From Mycolicibacterium parafortuitum (GTDB taxonomy: Bacteria; Actinomycetota; Actinomycetes; Mycobacteriales; Mycobacteriaceae), in NCBI RefSeq assembly GCF_010725485.1, contig NZ_AP022598.1, positions 4,216,001 through 4,280,000 of the forward strand: a DNA stretch of 64,000 bases. The letters run 5' to 3'. Positions within the stretch are counted from its first letter, which is position 1. Every line of letters begins with the position of its first letter. Shown piece by piece: positions 19,451 through 32,874 of the stretch. The translations under genes and the position numbers were made by a program. The notes under the pieces were generated by a model, which was not told the DNA's origin, searched no databases, and saw only the letters and a list, made by a program, of their open reading frames with translations.

Positions 19451-20475
19451 TGTCGAAGTCGTTGACCCGGTTGGCCGCGATGTTCACCGCGGTGGCCGCG
19501 GCCGTCGCGCTGAGCGCGTGCGGATCCGAGCAGCAGTCCGATGAGAACAAGATCGTCGTGTATTCGGGTCGCAGCGAGGAGCTGGTCAAGCCGCTGATCG
19601 AGCAGTTCTCCACCGACACCGGCATCAAGGTCGAGGCGCGCTACGCCGGTTCGGGCGAGATGGCCGCGCAGCTGATCACCGAGGGGGACAAGTCCCCGGC
19701 CGATGTGTTCCTGTCCCAGGACGCCGGCGCACTGGGCGCGGTGGCCAAGGCGGGTCTGCTGGCTCCGATCGACGCCGAGACGCTCGCCGCGGTGCCGGCC
19801 CAGTACTCGGCGGCCGACGGCACGTGGGTCGGGGTGTCGGGCCGCGCCCGCGTCCTCGTCTACAACCCGACGCTGGCGCCGAATCCGCCGGACACCATCG
19901 ACGGACTGCTGGCTCCGGAGTGGAAGGGCAAGATCGGCTTCGCCCCGAGCAACGCATCCTGGCAGGCGTTCGTCACCGGGCTGCGGGTGCTGCGCGGTGA
20001 CGACGGTGCCGAGCAGTGGCTGCGCGCGTTCAAGGCGCAGGATCCGCAGGCCTTCGAGAACAACGTCGCCGTGCGCGACGCCGTGGACTCCGGCCAGGTC
20101 GCCCTGGGCCTGGTCAACCACTATTACCTCTACGAACTCATCCACGCCAAGGGCGCCGACGCCGTCGTCGCGCAGAACAAGTTCATGGCGCCCGGCGACC
20201 CCGGCGGCCTGGTCAACGTCGCCGGCGTGGGTGTGCTGAAGTCCGCCCCGAATCCCGAAGGCGCCCAGGCGTTCGCCGCCTATCTGGTCGGGGAGTCCGC
20301 GCAGAAGTACTTCGCGACCGAGACCGCCGAGTATCCGCTCGCGGCAGGTGTCGCCCCGTCGGCCGAGATGCCTCCGCTGGCCGACCTGCAGCCCCCGGCG
20401 GTCGACCTGTCCGACCTCGACGACCTCGAGGCCACCCAGGAGCTGCTGGTCAAGACCGGCCTCCTGACCAACTGA
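19450..20475 (+). CDS. Ferric iron ABC transporter, substrate-binding lipoprotein
   Basis: 341 residues. Signal peptide with lipobox LSAC at about 24-27, so the mature protein is lipid-anchored outside the membrane. The mature start 'KIVVYSGRSEELVKPLIEQF' and 'DVFLSQDAGALG' are typical of the FbpA/SfuA/FutA ferric-binding family; 'NHYYLYEL' near residue 225 contains the tandem tyrosines that bind Fe3+ in that family. The overlapping IdeR box supports iron over molybdate or sulfate. First gene of a three-gene operon; the permease starts 5 bp after its stop. Confidence 0.92.
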   Translation: MSKSLTRLAAMFTAVAAAVALSACGSEQQSDENKIVVYSGRSEELVKPLIEQFSTDTGIKVEARYAGSGEMAAQLITEGDKSPADVFLSQDAGALGAVAKAGLLAPIDAETLAAVPAQYSAADGTWVGVSGRARVLVYNPTLAPNPPDTIDGLLAPEWKGKIGFAPSNASWQAFVTGLRVLRGDDGAEQWLRAFKAQDPQAFENNVAVRDAVDSGQVALGLVNHYYLYELIHAKGADAVVAQNKFMAPGDPGGLVNVAGVGVLKSAPNPEGAQAFAAYLVGESAQKYFATETAEYPLAAGVAPSAEMPPLADLQPPAVDLSDLDDLEATQELLVKTGLLTN

Positions 20476-20480
20476 GCGGG

Positions 20481-22023
20481 GTGAGCGGCCCCGCGGCGCA
20501 GACCCGAGCCCGCCCGCCGGCCCTGCTGTTGCTGCCGGCCGTGCTCGTCGCGGCCTGCACGCTGGTGCCGCTGGTCTACCTGGTCGAGCGCGCCCTGGAG
20601 CGCGGCTGGGCGTTCGTCGTCGACGAACTCTTCCAGCCGCGCACCGCCGCGCTGATCTTTCGGTCGCTGATGCTGGTCGGTGTCGTCACCGCGGCGTGCG
20701 TCGTGCTCGGCGTCGGGCTCGCCGTCCTCGTGACCCGCACCGATCTGCGCGGCAGGCGCGTCCTGGCGGTCGCGTCGGCGCTGCCGCTGGCCATGCCGAG
20801 TTACCTGCTCGCCTATCTGTGGGTGTCGGCGTTTCCTCAGATCGCCGGTTTCTGGGGGTCCGCGCTGGTCTTGACGCTGGTGAGTTATCCGCTCGTGCTG
20901 CTGACCACGACGGCGGCGCTGGCGCGGGTCGATCCCGCTCAGGAAGAGGTGGCCCGCTCCCTGGGCCTCGGCGGGTGGGCGGTGCTGTTCCGGGTGACGC
21001 TGCGCCAGTCGCGGGCCGCGATCGCCGCCGGCGCACTGCTGGTCGCGTTGTATGTGCTCAGCGATTTCGGCGCGGTCGCGGCGATGCGCTTCGAGGCGTT
21101 CACCTGGGTGATCTACGGGGCCTACCGCTCGGGGTTCAACCCGTCCCGGGCCGCGGTGCTGTCGCTGGTGCTGATGGTGTTCGCGATCGCGCTCGTCGTC
21201 GCCGAGCACCGGGCCCGCGGCCTGGCGTCCGCGTCGCGCATCGGGGGCGGCACCCCGCGGCCCGCCCCGCTGAACCGGCTCGGCCAGTGGCGGTGGGCCG
21301 CGCTGGCCGTGCCCGCGGCGGTGCTGGCCGCCGCCGTCGTCGTGCCGGGGGTCGAGCTCGCCGGCTGGCTGCTCACCGCGGGGCCGCGCTGGGACTTCGG
21401 CGAATGGGTCGCGGCGCTGGGCTCGACGGTGTGGCTGTCGGTGGTCGCCGCGGCGGCCGCGACGGCCGCGGCGCTGCCGCTCGGGGTGCTCGCGGCGCGC
21501 CACCGCGACCGCGCGACCCGCGCCCTCGAAGGTGCCAGCTACGTCGCGCACGGGCTGCCCGCGATCGTCATCGCGATCTCGATGGTGTCGCTCGGGGTGC
21601 TGCTGCTGCGGCCGATCTACCAGCGTGAGCCGCTGCTGATCCTGGCCTACACGGTGCTGTTCGTGCCGATGGCGATCGGCTCCATCCGCGCCGCGGTGGA
21701 ATCCGCGCCGATCCGGCTCGAAGAGGTCGCCCGCTCGCTGGGCCGGTCACCGCTGAGGGCCTTCGGCGGCGTGACCGCCCGGGTGGCGCTGCCCGGCATC
21801 GCCGCGGGTGCGGCGCTGGTGCTGCTGACCTGTATGAAGGAGTTGCCGGTGACGCTGCTGCTGCATCCGACGGGTACGGACACCCTGGCCACCCGGCTGT
21901 GGGGGTACAGCTCGGTCAGCGACTACGCGGCGGCGGCCCCGTATGCGGCGGCACTGCTGCTGTTCGCCACCGCCCCGACCGCGATACTGAGCGTGTGGAG
22001 TACGAACACCGTTGCGGTGCACA

Positions 22024-22031
<8 letters not shown>
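20481..22031 (+). CDS. Ferric iron ABC transporter, fused double permease
   Basis: 516 residues from GTG 20481, five bases after the stop of the binding protein. Two homologous permease halves, each with an EAA-type loop ('EEVARSLGLGGWAVLFRVTL' at about 155-175 and 'EEVARSLGRSPLRAF' at about 415-430), and about 12 hydrophobic segments. This fused layout is characteristic of FbpB/SfuB ferric permeases. The end overlaps the ATPase start in the 8-base string GTGACTGA. Confidence 0.92.
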
Positions 22032-26056
<4,025 letters not shown>

Positions 26057-26136
26057 AGACAAAACCCTTTCGATCTTCGTGTGCGGCACAGCTTCTGGCA
26101 GGTACTACGCAAAGAAAACCCCGGGCCCGTCCAGGC

Positions 26137-27072
26137 CTACGCGAGGAACAGTCGGTGCAGCTCGTTGAGCCACGGCAGCGCGAACGCGACCGTCGGAACC
26201 ACCAGCACGGCGGCCGCAGCAGCATATGCGCCCGCCGCCAGTATCCGGCTGTTGGGCTCGCCGCCCAGCCGGCGCACCCGCACCACGGTCGTCGGGCCGC
26301 CCGCGGCCAGCGCACCGCGCGGCGCCCGCCCCGACGCGCACGCGACGAGGGCACGGGCGAGCGGCGTGGGCCCTTCGGCGCGCACCGCGGCGTCGTCGGC
26401 GAGCAGTTCGATCAGCAGCCGGACCGCGTTGAGCGCGTGTGCGCTGCGCACGAACCGGGGGAAGGCCGCATGCACGGCGGTGAACATCTCCAGCACCAGG
26501 TCGTGGCGGGCCCGCAGGTGGGCGTTCTCGTGCTCCAGGATCGCCGAGACCTCGTTCGCAGACAGCGTGTTCAGCGCACCCTCGCTGACGACGACCCGAC
26601 TGCGCACCCCGGGCAGGCAGTAGGCGAGTGGTTCGGCGACGTCGAGGATCCGCAGTCCGCCGCGGGACCGTGGCCGGCGGCGATGACTGCCGACGAGGTC
26701 GACCACCATCCGGTGGTGGGCGCGACGGCGCCTGGTGGCGATCGCCACCCTGAGCACCGACACGATCAGCCGGGCACCGATGACCAGGGTGAGGACGAAG
26801 ACGACGACGTAGGCCGTCCACAGCGGCCAGCCCAGCATCGCGATCGAGCTGGCGAAGGTGGCGGTGGGCCGGCCGTCGGCGCCGGGCTCGAACAGGCGCG
26901 ACGCGATCGCGATGCCGGCCGAGAACGCCGACAACACCGCTGCCAGCGCGATCGCCTGCCATAGCACGATGGCGGCGCGGGGTGCGCGCAGCGGCCACGT
27001 GGCTCGCGCCAGCATCGCAGGCACCGGCCCCGAGAGGAGCAATGCGACGATCGCGAAGGCCAGCGCGGACAC
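26137..27072 (-). CDS. blaR: M56-family (BlaR1-like) membrane metalloprotease
   Basis: 311 residues; homologue of M. tuberculosis Rv1845c by context. Three hydrophobic segments lie in the N-terminal third and one at the C-terminus. The zinc-protease motif HENAH is at 181-185, with a downstream 'ELLADDAAV' as candidate third ligand. Unlike staphylococcal BlaR1 it has no penicillin-binding sensor domain, so the inducing signal must be sensed otherwise. The gene starts 14 bp after the blaI stop, as an operon; the expected substrate is the BlaI repressor. Confidence 0.88.
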   Translation of the reverse strand: MSALAFAIVALLLSGPVPAMLARATWPLRAPRAAIVLWQAIALAAVLSAFSAGIAIASRLFEPGADGRPTATFASSIAMLGWPLWTAYVVVFVLTLVIGARLIVSVLRVAIATRRRRAHHRMVVDLVGSHRRRPRSRGGLRILDVAEPLAYCLPGVRSRVVVSEGALNTLSANEVSAILEHENAHLRARHDLVLEMFTAVHAAFPRFVRSAHALNAVRLLIELLADDAAVRAEGPTPLARALVACASGRAPRGALAAGGPTTVVRVRRLGGEPNSRILAAGAYAAAAAVLVVPTVAFALPWLNELHRLFLA

Positions 27073-27086
27073 GCTTTAAGTGTCCC

Positions 27087-27503
27087 TCAGGCGGTACCGA
27101 AATCGCCAGCGGGTCGAGGTGACCGATGTTTGTCTTCCAACTCGGCGAGAGCGCGGCGCAGTGCCGCGGCCTCGTCAGCGCCCACCCGCTCGACGAAATG
27201 CACGAGCGCGGCCTCTCGGCTGCCGGAATCGGCGGCCTGATCCAGCGCGTCGACCATCAGGCCGGCGACCAGTTCGTCGCGGCCGTGGGTGGGTGCATAG
27301 CGGTGGGCGCGGTCGTCGCGGTGCTGCACGACGAGGTTCTTCTTCGCAAGCCGTTGCAGCACCGTCATGATCGTGGTGTAGGCGAGGTCGCGGCGCGCAG
27401 ACAGGGCCTCATGGACCTGACGCACGGTCTGAGGCTCACCCGAGGACCACAGGTGGTCCATCACGGAGCGCTCGAGCTCGCCGAGTCGAGTCAGCTTGGC
27501 CAT
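27087..27503 (-). CDS. blaI: BlaI/MecI-family transcriptional repressor
   Basis: 138 residues from ATG 27503, chosen for the AGGAGA ribosome binding site and the canonical start MAKLTRLGELERSVMDHLW. Winged-helix N-terminus (about 5-75; 'LAYTTIMTVLQRLAKKNLV' is the recognition region) and a C-terminal dimer/cleavage segment. In mycobacteria BlaI represses the beta-lactamase and some other genes and is released by BlaR proteolysis. The frame extends upstream to 27686 but that part includes the operator region. Rv1846c orthologue by synteny. Confidence 0.93.
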   Translation of the reverse strand: MAKLTRLGELERSVMDHLWSSGEPQTVRQVHEALSARRDLAYTTIMTVLQRLAKKNLVVQHRDDRAHRYAPTHGRDELVAGLMVDALDQAADSGSREAALVHFVERVGADEAAALRRALAELEDKHRSPRPAGDFGTA

Positions 27504-27539
27504 CTTCCGTTCATCTCCTGCCGACGGTAGGTCAAAGCG

Positions 27540-27567
27540 TACTACGGGATTACTACCGCGTGTCGTA
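27540..27567. promoter_or_regulatory. Candidate BlaI operator
   Basis: TACTAC occurs at 27540-27545 and again at 27551-27556; the second copy forms an imperfect palindrome, TACTAC-N5-GTCGTA (27551-27567). It is 37-64 bp upstream of the blaI start, where autoregulation is expected. The TACTA-like half-sites resemble BlaI-type operators, but I have not matched them against a published M. tuberculosis motif. Confidence 0.5.
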
Positions 27568-27696
27568 TGAGATTTCGTCGCTGGTCGGTGCGTCGAAACC
27601 CGCTTCTCCGAGATGCCAACGTCAGCACCGGTGTGAGTGCGTCCGCTTGGTCTTGTGAGTCCAGTCACAGCCTCTAGCCCGTTCATTGGCCATGAC

Positions 27697-27715
27697 TATA
27701 GTAAGGCTAACCTAA
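27697..27715 (+). promoter_or_regulatory. IdeR iron box and -10 of the FhuF-like gene
   Basis: The 3' twelve bases AGGCTAACCTAA are identical to the IdeR consensus; the whole 19-mer scores 15 of 19. TATAGT at 27697-27702 inside the box is a good -10 hexamer, so IdeR would sit directly on the promoter. The gene starts 34 bp downstream. Confidence 0.82.
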
Positions 27716-27748
27716 TTCGGTAAGAGCTACCCAGATCGCGAGGTGCCC

Positions 27749-28522
27749 ATGACGGTTGTCGTCGAGGATCCGCTCATCGCCAGTATGTCGATCGTGCGCG
27801 TGCTGCCCATCCACGAATCGAGCCGCCGGCTACGCGAGCTGTACCGCGAATGTCCGCGGGTCTACGGGGTGGCAGTGATGGGTGACCTGTCGCGGCGGCG
27901 CTGGTGGCCACTGGAGGAGATCCTCACGACCGACCGGCTGCAGCAGATGTTTGACGCGGGGATCGCCGAGACCGAGAGCCGCGCCGCGGTGGCCCAGCAG
28001 TTGGCCGCGACCTTCGCCCATGTCGTGGTCGGGCGCGTGACGCCGTTGTTGGCACTGGAGGGGCGGGCCTGGGATACCGGTCTGGAGAACCTGTGGGTGC
28101 ATGTCGACTCCGAAGGTGCGATCGACTGGGTCGGGGTGGTGGACCCGACGCTGCGCGCGCTGCCCGACGATCCGTACGTCGCCGAGTGCCGGGTTTCCGG
28201 GGGTGGGGGTCGGCACGGCATCGTCGCGCTGCCCAGCGAGGCGGCGTTGACGACCTGGGTCGCCCATCGCAGCCACCGCGCGCTGGGGCCGCTGTTCGCC
28301 AAGCTCGCCACGGTCAGTGACGGGGCGATGTCGGTGGCGGCGATGTGGCACATCGTCGGCGGGGCGGTCGTCAACGCGGCCACCCAGGTGCCGTTGCTCG
28401 CCCACGCCAGCGAAGTCGTCAGCATGCGCCGCGGCCAGGCGGTGCTGGACGCTTTCGTCGGCTTCGGGCTGCCGGTGCGCGGCGTATCCCGGATGAGTTC
28501 CACGAAGGTCTTGATTAATTAG
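27749..28522 (+). CDS. FhuF-like iron-related protein, IdeR-controlled
   Basis: 257 residues from ATG 27749, the first ATG after the iron box; a GTG at 27743 is an alternative. It resembles the FhuF/ferric reductase-like family in the C-terminal half ('AAMWHIVGGAVVNAATQVPLL', then 'RRGQAVLDAFVGFGL'). The terminal Cys-rich 2Fe-2S motif of classical FhuF is absent; only two Cys occur in the whole protein. The role is therefore likely siderophore- or iron-related but perhaps not reductive. The stop codon TAG lies inside the next IdeR palindrome. No counterpart sits between blaI and Rv1847 in M. tuberculosis. Confidence 0.65.
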   Translation: MTVVVEDPLIASMSIVRVLPIHESSRRLRELYRECPRVYGVAVMGDLSRRRWWPLEEILTTDRLQQMFDAGIAETESRAAVAQQLAATFAHVVVGRVTPLLALEGRAWDTGLENLWVHVDSEGAIDWVGVVDPTLRALPDDPYVAECRVSGGGGRHGIVALPSEAALTTWVAHRSHRALGPLFAKLATVSDGAMSVAAMWHIVGGAVVNAATQVPLLAHASEVVSMRRGQAVLDAFVGFGLPVRGVSRMSSTKVLIN

Positions 28523-28540
28523 GCAAGCCTTGCCTATCCT
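28511..28540 (+). promoter_or_regulatory. IdeR-controlled promoter of the MrsI-like small RNA
   Basis: A -35 TTGATT (28511-28516) and a -10 TATCCT (28535-28540) are separated by 18 bp. The spacer and -10 are covered by a 19-bp IdeR-like box (28519-28537) whose core TAGGCAAG-C-CTTGCCTA is a perfect palindrome. It matches the IdeR consensus at 13 of 19 positions. Expected transcription start about 28546-28548. Confidence 0.8.
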
Positions 28541-28546
28541 ATTGGA

Positions 28547-28668
28547 GTCGGGGTTGATCCGAAGTTTCGGAACCAACGGACCGCGCCGGAGTCCTGAGGG
28601 CTGCAGAGACCCCCGGTCCGACCGATGGAAGGGCCCCACGCCGCGTGCGTGGGGCCCTTCTTCTTTTT
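28547..28668 (+). ncRNA. mrsI: MrsI-like iron-regulated small RNA
   Basis: About 122 nt between the IdeR-boxed promoter and a strong terminator, with no reading frame. Predicted hairpins: CCGAA/TTCGG (28559-28563/28566-28570) extended by GGTT/AACC; a stem GGACCG/CGGTCC (28578-28583/28614-28619); and the terminator. The place, just before the Rv1847-like thioesterase and downstream of the blaI locus, corresponds to ncRv11846 (MrsI) of M. tuberculosis, an IdeR-controlled RNA of the iron-sparing response. Name given on synteny and regulation; the seed was not aligned. The start is inferred from the -10. Confidence 0.78.
28628..28668 (+). terminator. Rho-independent terminator of the small RNA
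   Basis: GAAGGGCCCCACGC (28628-28641) and GCGTGGGGCCCTTC (28647-28660) form a perfect 14-bp stem with a 5-base loop, followed directly by TTCTTTTT. This is the only textbook intrinsic terminator with a T-run noted in the window. Confidence 0.92.
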
Positions 28669-28723
28669 GGTGAAAAGGCGGGCGCATTTCGGGACCGGCG
28701 CCTGGGCGTGTAGAACTCCAGTC

Positions 28724-29125
28724 GTGAGCGAAGTTCCTGAGGGCCTCGGCGACGGATTCGACAGACAACTCGGGTTGACGTACCTGGAGATGACGCCCGA
28801 CGGTGGGCGCGCCGAGCTCGAGATCACCGAAAAACTGTTGCAGCCGTGGGGGATCGTGCACGGCGGCGTGTACTGCGCGGTGATCGAGAGCATGGCCAGT
28901 GTGTCCGGGCACGTGTGGCTGTCCCGCAACGGCGGCGGCACGGTGGTCGGGGTGAACAACAACACCGACTTCCTGCGCGCGATCGGGTCCGGGACCGTCA
29001 CCGCGACCTCCGTTCCGATCCACCGCGGCCGGCGCCAGCAGCTGTGGTTGATCACGATCACCGATGAGGCCGGCAAGACGGTGGCGAGGGGACAGGTGCG
29101 CCTGCAGAACATGCCCGACGCATAG
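28724..29125 (+). CDS. Hotdog-fold thioesterase (Rv1847-like)
   Basis: 133 residues from GTG 28724 (VSEVPEGLGDGFD); the frame extends upstream into the small-RNA terminator and is not coding there. PaaI-type hotdog thioesterase core: 'QPWGIVHGGVYCAVIESMAS' carries the family HGG motif, and 'VGVNNNTDFLRAI' follows. It would hydrolyse an acyl-CoA, substrate unknown. It lies 46 bp before ureA, as in M. tuberculosis, where Rv1847 precedes the urease cluster. Confidence 0.87.
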   Translation: MSEVPEGLGDGFDRQLGLTYLEMTPDGGRAELEITEKLLQPWGIVHGGVYCAVIESMASVSGHVWLSRNGGGTVVGVNNNTDFLRAIGSGTVTATSVPIHRGRRQQLWLITITDEAGKTVARGQVRLQNMPDA

Positions 29126-29170
29126 CTGCCAGGCTGCTGAGTTCGGGCCGGTCTGGCAGGATCGCCCACT

Positions 29171-29473
<303 letters not shown>

Positions 29474-29483
29474 GGGCAGACCG

Positions 29484-29801
29484 TTGATACCTGGCGAGAT
29501 CGTCTTCGGCGACGGCGACATCGAGATCAACCCCGGCGCGCAGCGGCTCGAGCTGGAGATCGTCAACACCGGCGACCGTCCGGTACAGGTCGGCAGCCAC
29601 GTGCACGTGGCGCAGGCCAACAGCGCGCTGCAGTTCGATCGGGCGGCGGCCTACGGCTACCGGTTCGACATCGCCGCGGGCACCGCGATCCGGTTCGAAC
29701 CCGGTGTGGCGCAGAACGTTGCGCTGGTGCCTTTGCGCGGCACCCGTGAGGTGCACGGCCTGAGTCTCGATCCGCCCGGCAGATTGGACGAACGGAAATG
29801 A
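29484..29801 (+). CDS. ureB: Urease beta subunit
   Basis: 105 residues with an inferred TTG start at 29484, the only codon giving the conserved N-terminus (M)[15 protein letters not shown]; no in-frame ATG or GTG is suitably placed. '[18 protein letters not shown]' is family-typical, and the length is right for a separate beta subunit. Its stop overlaps the ureC start as ATGA (29798-29801). Confidence 0.95.
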   Translation: MIPGEIVFGDGDIEINPGAQRLELEIVNTGDRPVQVGSHVHVAQANSALQFDRAAAYGYRFDIAAGTAIRFEPGVAQNVALVPLRGTREVHGLSLDPPGRLDERK

Positions 29802-31519
29802 CGCAGCTGCCCCGGACCCACTACGCGGCGCTGTTCGGCCCGACGACCGGCGACCGCATCCGGCTGGCCGACACCGACCTGTTCATCGAGATCACCGAGG
29901 ACCGCAGCGGCGGACCCGGGTTGGCCGGCGACGAAGCGGTCTTCGGCGGCGGCAAGGTGCTGCGCGAATCGATGGGTCAGTCGCGCGCGACCCGCGCCGA
30001 CGGCGCCCCCGACACCGTCATCACCGGCGCGGTGATCCTCGACCATTGGGGAATCATCAAGGCCGACATCGGTATTCGCGACGGTCGCATCGTCGGGATC
30101 GGTAAGGCCGGCAACCCCGACATCATGTCCGGTGTGCACCCCGACCTGGTGGTGGGCCCGTCGACGGAGATCATCGCCGGCAACGGGCGAATCGTCACCG
30201 CGGGTGCGATCGACTGCCACGTGCACCTGATCTGCCCGCAGATCATGGAGGAGGCCCTCGGCGGCGGCATCACCACGATCGTCGCCGGCGGTACCGGCCC
30301 GGCGGAGGGCAGCAAGGCTACGACCGTGACCCCCGGCGCCTGGCATCTGGCCCGCATGTTGGAGGCGCTCGACACCTGGCCGATGAACGTCGCGCTGCTG
30401 GGCAAGGGCAACACGGTCAGCAGCGAGGCGATGTGGGAGCAGTTGCGCGGCGGCGCAGCGGGTTTCAAGCTGCACGAGGACTGGGGGACAACCCCGGCCG
30501 CGATCGACGCCTGCCTGACGGTGTCGGAGGCCGCCGGCGTGCAGGTCAACATCCACACCGACACGCTCAACGAGGCCGGCTTCGTCGAGGACACCCTCGC
30601 CGCGATCAAGGGCCGCTCGATCCACGCGTATCACACCGAGGGCGCGGGCGGCGGACACGCACCCGACATCATCACTGTCGCAAGCCATCCCAACGTGCTG
30701 CCGAGTTCCACCAACCCGACACGGCCGCATACGGTCAACACCCTCGACGAGCACCTCGACATGTTGATGGTGTGCCACCATCTCAACCCCCGCGTACCGG
30801 AGGATCTCGCGTTCGCCGAGAGCCGGATCCGGCCGTCCACGATCGCCGCCGAGGACCTTCTGCACGACATCGGCGCGATCTCGATGATCGGCAGCGACGC
30901 ACAGGCGATGGGCCGCATCGGCGAGGTGGTGATGCGGACCTGGCAGACCGCGCACGTGATGAAGCGCCGCCGCGGATTCCTGCCGGGGGACACCCGCGCC
31001 GACAACACCCGCGCCCAGCGCTACGTCGCGAAGTACACGATCTGCCCGGCCGTCGCCCACGGCCTCGACCGCGAGATCGGGTCGGTCGAGGTCGGCAAGC
31101 TCGCTGACCTCGTGCTGTGGGAGCCGGCGTTCTTCGGGGTGCGCCCGCATGTCGTCGTCAAGGGCGGCATGATCGCGTGGGCCGCGATGGGCGACGCGAA
31201 CGCGTCGATCCCGACTCCTCAGCCGGTGCTGCCGCGTCCGATGTTCGGGGCCGCGCCCGCCGCGGCGGCGAGCACGTCCGTGCATTTCGTTGCGCCGCAG
31301 GCGATCGAGGACGGGTTGGCCGATCGAATCGCGGTCAACCGCAAGCTGGTCGCGGTCGGTAACGTGCGCGGCGTCGGTAAGGCGCAGATGCCGCTCAACG
31401 ACGCGACGCCGGACATCCAGGTGGATCCGGACACCTTCACCGTGCGCATCGACGGCGAGGTGTGGCAGGAGCAGCCCGCCGCCGAACTGCCGATGGCGCA
31501 GCGATACTTCCTGTTCTAG
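29798..31519 (+). CDS. ureC: Urease alpha (catalytic) subunit
   Basis: 573 residues. Hydrolyses urea to ammonia and carbamate at a di-nickel centre. The carbamylated Lys lies in [12 protein letters not shown]; metal-binding histidines appear in '[11 protein letters not shown]' and in '[10 protein letters not shown]'; the active-site flap His is in MVCHHLNP. All are intact, so the enzyme should be active. Coupled to ureB by a 4-base overlap. Confidence 0.98.
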   Translation: MTQLPRTHYAALFGPTTGDRIRLADTDLFIEITEDRSGGPGLAGDEAVFGGGKVLRESMGQSRATRADGAPDTVITGAVILDHWGIIKADIGIRDGRIVGIGKAGNPDIMSGVHPDLVVGPSTEIIAGNGRIVTAGAIDCHVHLICPQIMEEALGGGITTIVAGGTGPAEGSKATTVTPGAWHLARMLEALDTWPMNVALLGKGNTVSSEAMWEQLRGGAAGFKLHEDWGTTPAAIDACLTVSEAAGVQVNIHTDTLNEAGFVEDTLAAIKGRSIHAYHTEGAGGGHAPDIITVASHPNVLPSSTNPTRPHTVNTLDEHLDMLMVCHHLNPRVPEDLAFAESRIRPSTIAAEDLLHDIGAISMIGSDAQAMGRIGEVVMRTWQTAHVMKRRRGFLPGDTRADNTRAQRYVAKYTICPAVAHGLDREIGSVEVGKLADLVLWEPAFFGVRPHVVVKGGMIAWAAMGDANASIPTPQPVLPRPMFGAAPAAAASTSVHFVAPQAIEDGLADRIAVNRKLVAVGNVRGVGKAQMPLNDATPDIQVDPDTFTVRIDGEVWQEQPAAELPMAQRYFLF

Positions 31520-31536
31520 CCGAAACCCGTTCACCG

Positions 31537-32181
31537 ATGCCGCACCTCACCACCCTGCTGACCCTGTCGGATTCCCGGCTCCCGACCGGCGGCCACGTGC
31601 ACTCCGGTGGGGTCGAGGAAGCGGTCAGCAGTGGGCTGGTGGTCGACCTGGAGACGCTGCGCGCCTTCCTGTGCCGACGGATCCGCACCGCCGGGTTGGT
31701 CACCGCGTCGCTGGCCGCGGCCGTACACCGCGGCACGCTGTCCGCGGCCGCCGGGCAGGACGGTGACCTGGAGACCGATGCGCGCACACCGGCTCCGGCT
31801 GCCCGCGAGGCGTCTCGCGCGCAGGGCCGCGGTCTGGTGCGGCTGGCCCGGCGCGTGTGGCCGGACCGCGACTGGGCCGCTTTGGGGGCGACCCCGCACC
31901 TCGCGGTCGCGGCAGGCGCGGTCGGGCGGGCCGGCGGACTGGAACCCGAGCACACCGCGGTCTCGCTGGTGTACACCACGATGACGGGCTCGGCGACCGC
32001 CGCGCAGCGACTGCTGGCGCTCGACCCCGGTGACGTGGCGGCCGTGACGTTCGAGTTGGCGGGGTTGTGCGAGCAGACCGCGTCCGACGCCGCGAAGGGT
32101 GTCGCCGACTTGTCCGATCCACTGCTCGATGTGCTCGCGCAGCGCCACGCCGACCGCGAACGACCTCTGTTCGCTTCCTAG
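31537..32181 (+). CDS. ureF: Urease accessory protein UreF
   Basis: 214 residues from ATG 31537, 17 bp after ureC. Starts MPHLTTLLTLSDSRLPTGGHVHSGG, the typical UreF opening. GTPase-activating partner of UreG in the UreDFG nickel-insertion complex. A frame extending upstream to 31462 reads through ureC and was rejected as start. Confidence 0.93.
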   Translation: MPHLTTLLTLSDSRLPTGGHVHSGGVEEAVSSGLVVDLETLRAFLCRRIRTAGLVTASLAAAVHRGTLSAAAGQDGDLETDARTPAPAAREASRAQGRGLVRLARRVWPDRDWAALGATPHLAVAAGAVGRAGGLEPEHTAVSLVYTTMTGSATAAQRLLALDPGDVAAVTFELAGLCEQTASDAAKGVADLSDPLLDVLAQRHADRERPLFAS

Positions 32182-32193
32182 AGAGGGCAATTC

Positions 32194-32874
32194 ATGCCAC
32201 CGCATTTCCTGGACGGGCAACCGCACGGCCACGCCGATCGGCCCCGTCGCGTTCGCAAGCCGGACGAGCCGTTGCGTATCGGTGTCGGCGGACCCGTCGG
32301 CTCCGGCAAGACCGCTCTGGTCGCCGCGCTGTGTCGGCAGCTGCGCGAAGAACTCTCGCTGGCGGTGCTGACCAACGACATCTACACCACCGAGGACGCG
32401 GACTTCCTGCGCCGCAACGCCGTGCTGCCCGACGACCGTATCGCCGCCGTGCAGACAGGTGGGTGTCCGCACACCGCGATCCGCGACGACATCACCGCGA
32501 ACCTGGATGCGATCGACGATCTGATCGCCGCGCACTCGGGCCTGGAGTTGATCCTCGTCGAGTCCGGTGGGGACAACCTGACGGCGACGTTCTCGTCGGG
32601 ACTGGTGGACGTGCAGATCTTCGTGATCGACGTCGCCGGCGGCGACAAGGTGCCGCGCAAGGGCGGACCCGGCGTCACATTCTCGGACCTGCTGGTGATC
32701 AACAAGACCGACCTGGCTCCGCTGGTGGGTGCTGATCTGGACGTGATGCGCCGCGACGCCGCCGCGGTGCGCGGTGACCGGCCGTTCGAGCTGATCTCGC
32801 TCACCGTCGATCCTGCCGCGACGCCGGTCCTGGGCTGGGTGCGCGACCAGCTCAGCGCCGCGCAGACCGTGTGA
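32194..32874 (+). CDS. ureG: Urease accessory GTPase UreG
   Basis: 226 residues with a His-containing N-terminal extension ([17 protein letters not shown]), common in mycobacterial UreG and possibly nickel-binding. P-loop [11 protein letters not shown], 'CPHTAIRDD' metal-binding Cys-Pro-His, and NKTDLAP (G4). Supplies GTP-dependent nickel delivery; no ureE is present in the cluster, as usual for mycobacteria. AGAGGG precedes the ATG. Confidence 0.96.
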   Translation: MPPHFLDGQPHGHADRPRRVRKPDEPLRIGVGGPVGSGKTALVAALCRQLREELSLAVLTNDIYTTEDADFLRRNAVLPDDRIAAVQTGGCPHTAIRDDITANLDAIDDLIAAHSGLELILVESGGDNLTATFSSGLVDVQIFVIDVAGGDKVPRKGGPGVTFSDLLVINKTDLAPLVGADLDVMRRDAAAVRGDRPFELISLTVDPAATPVLGWVRDQLSAAQTV

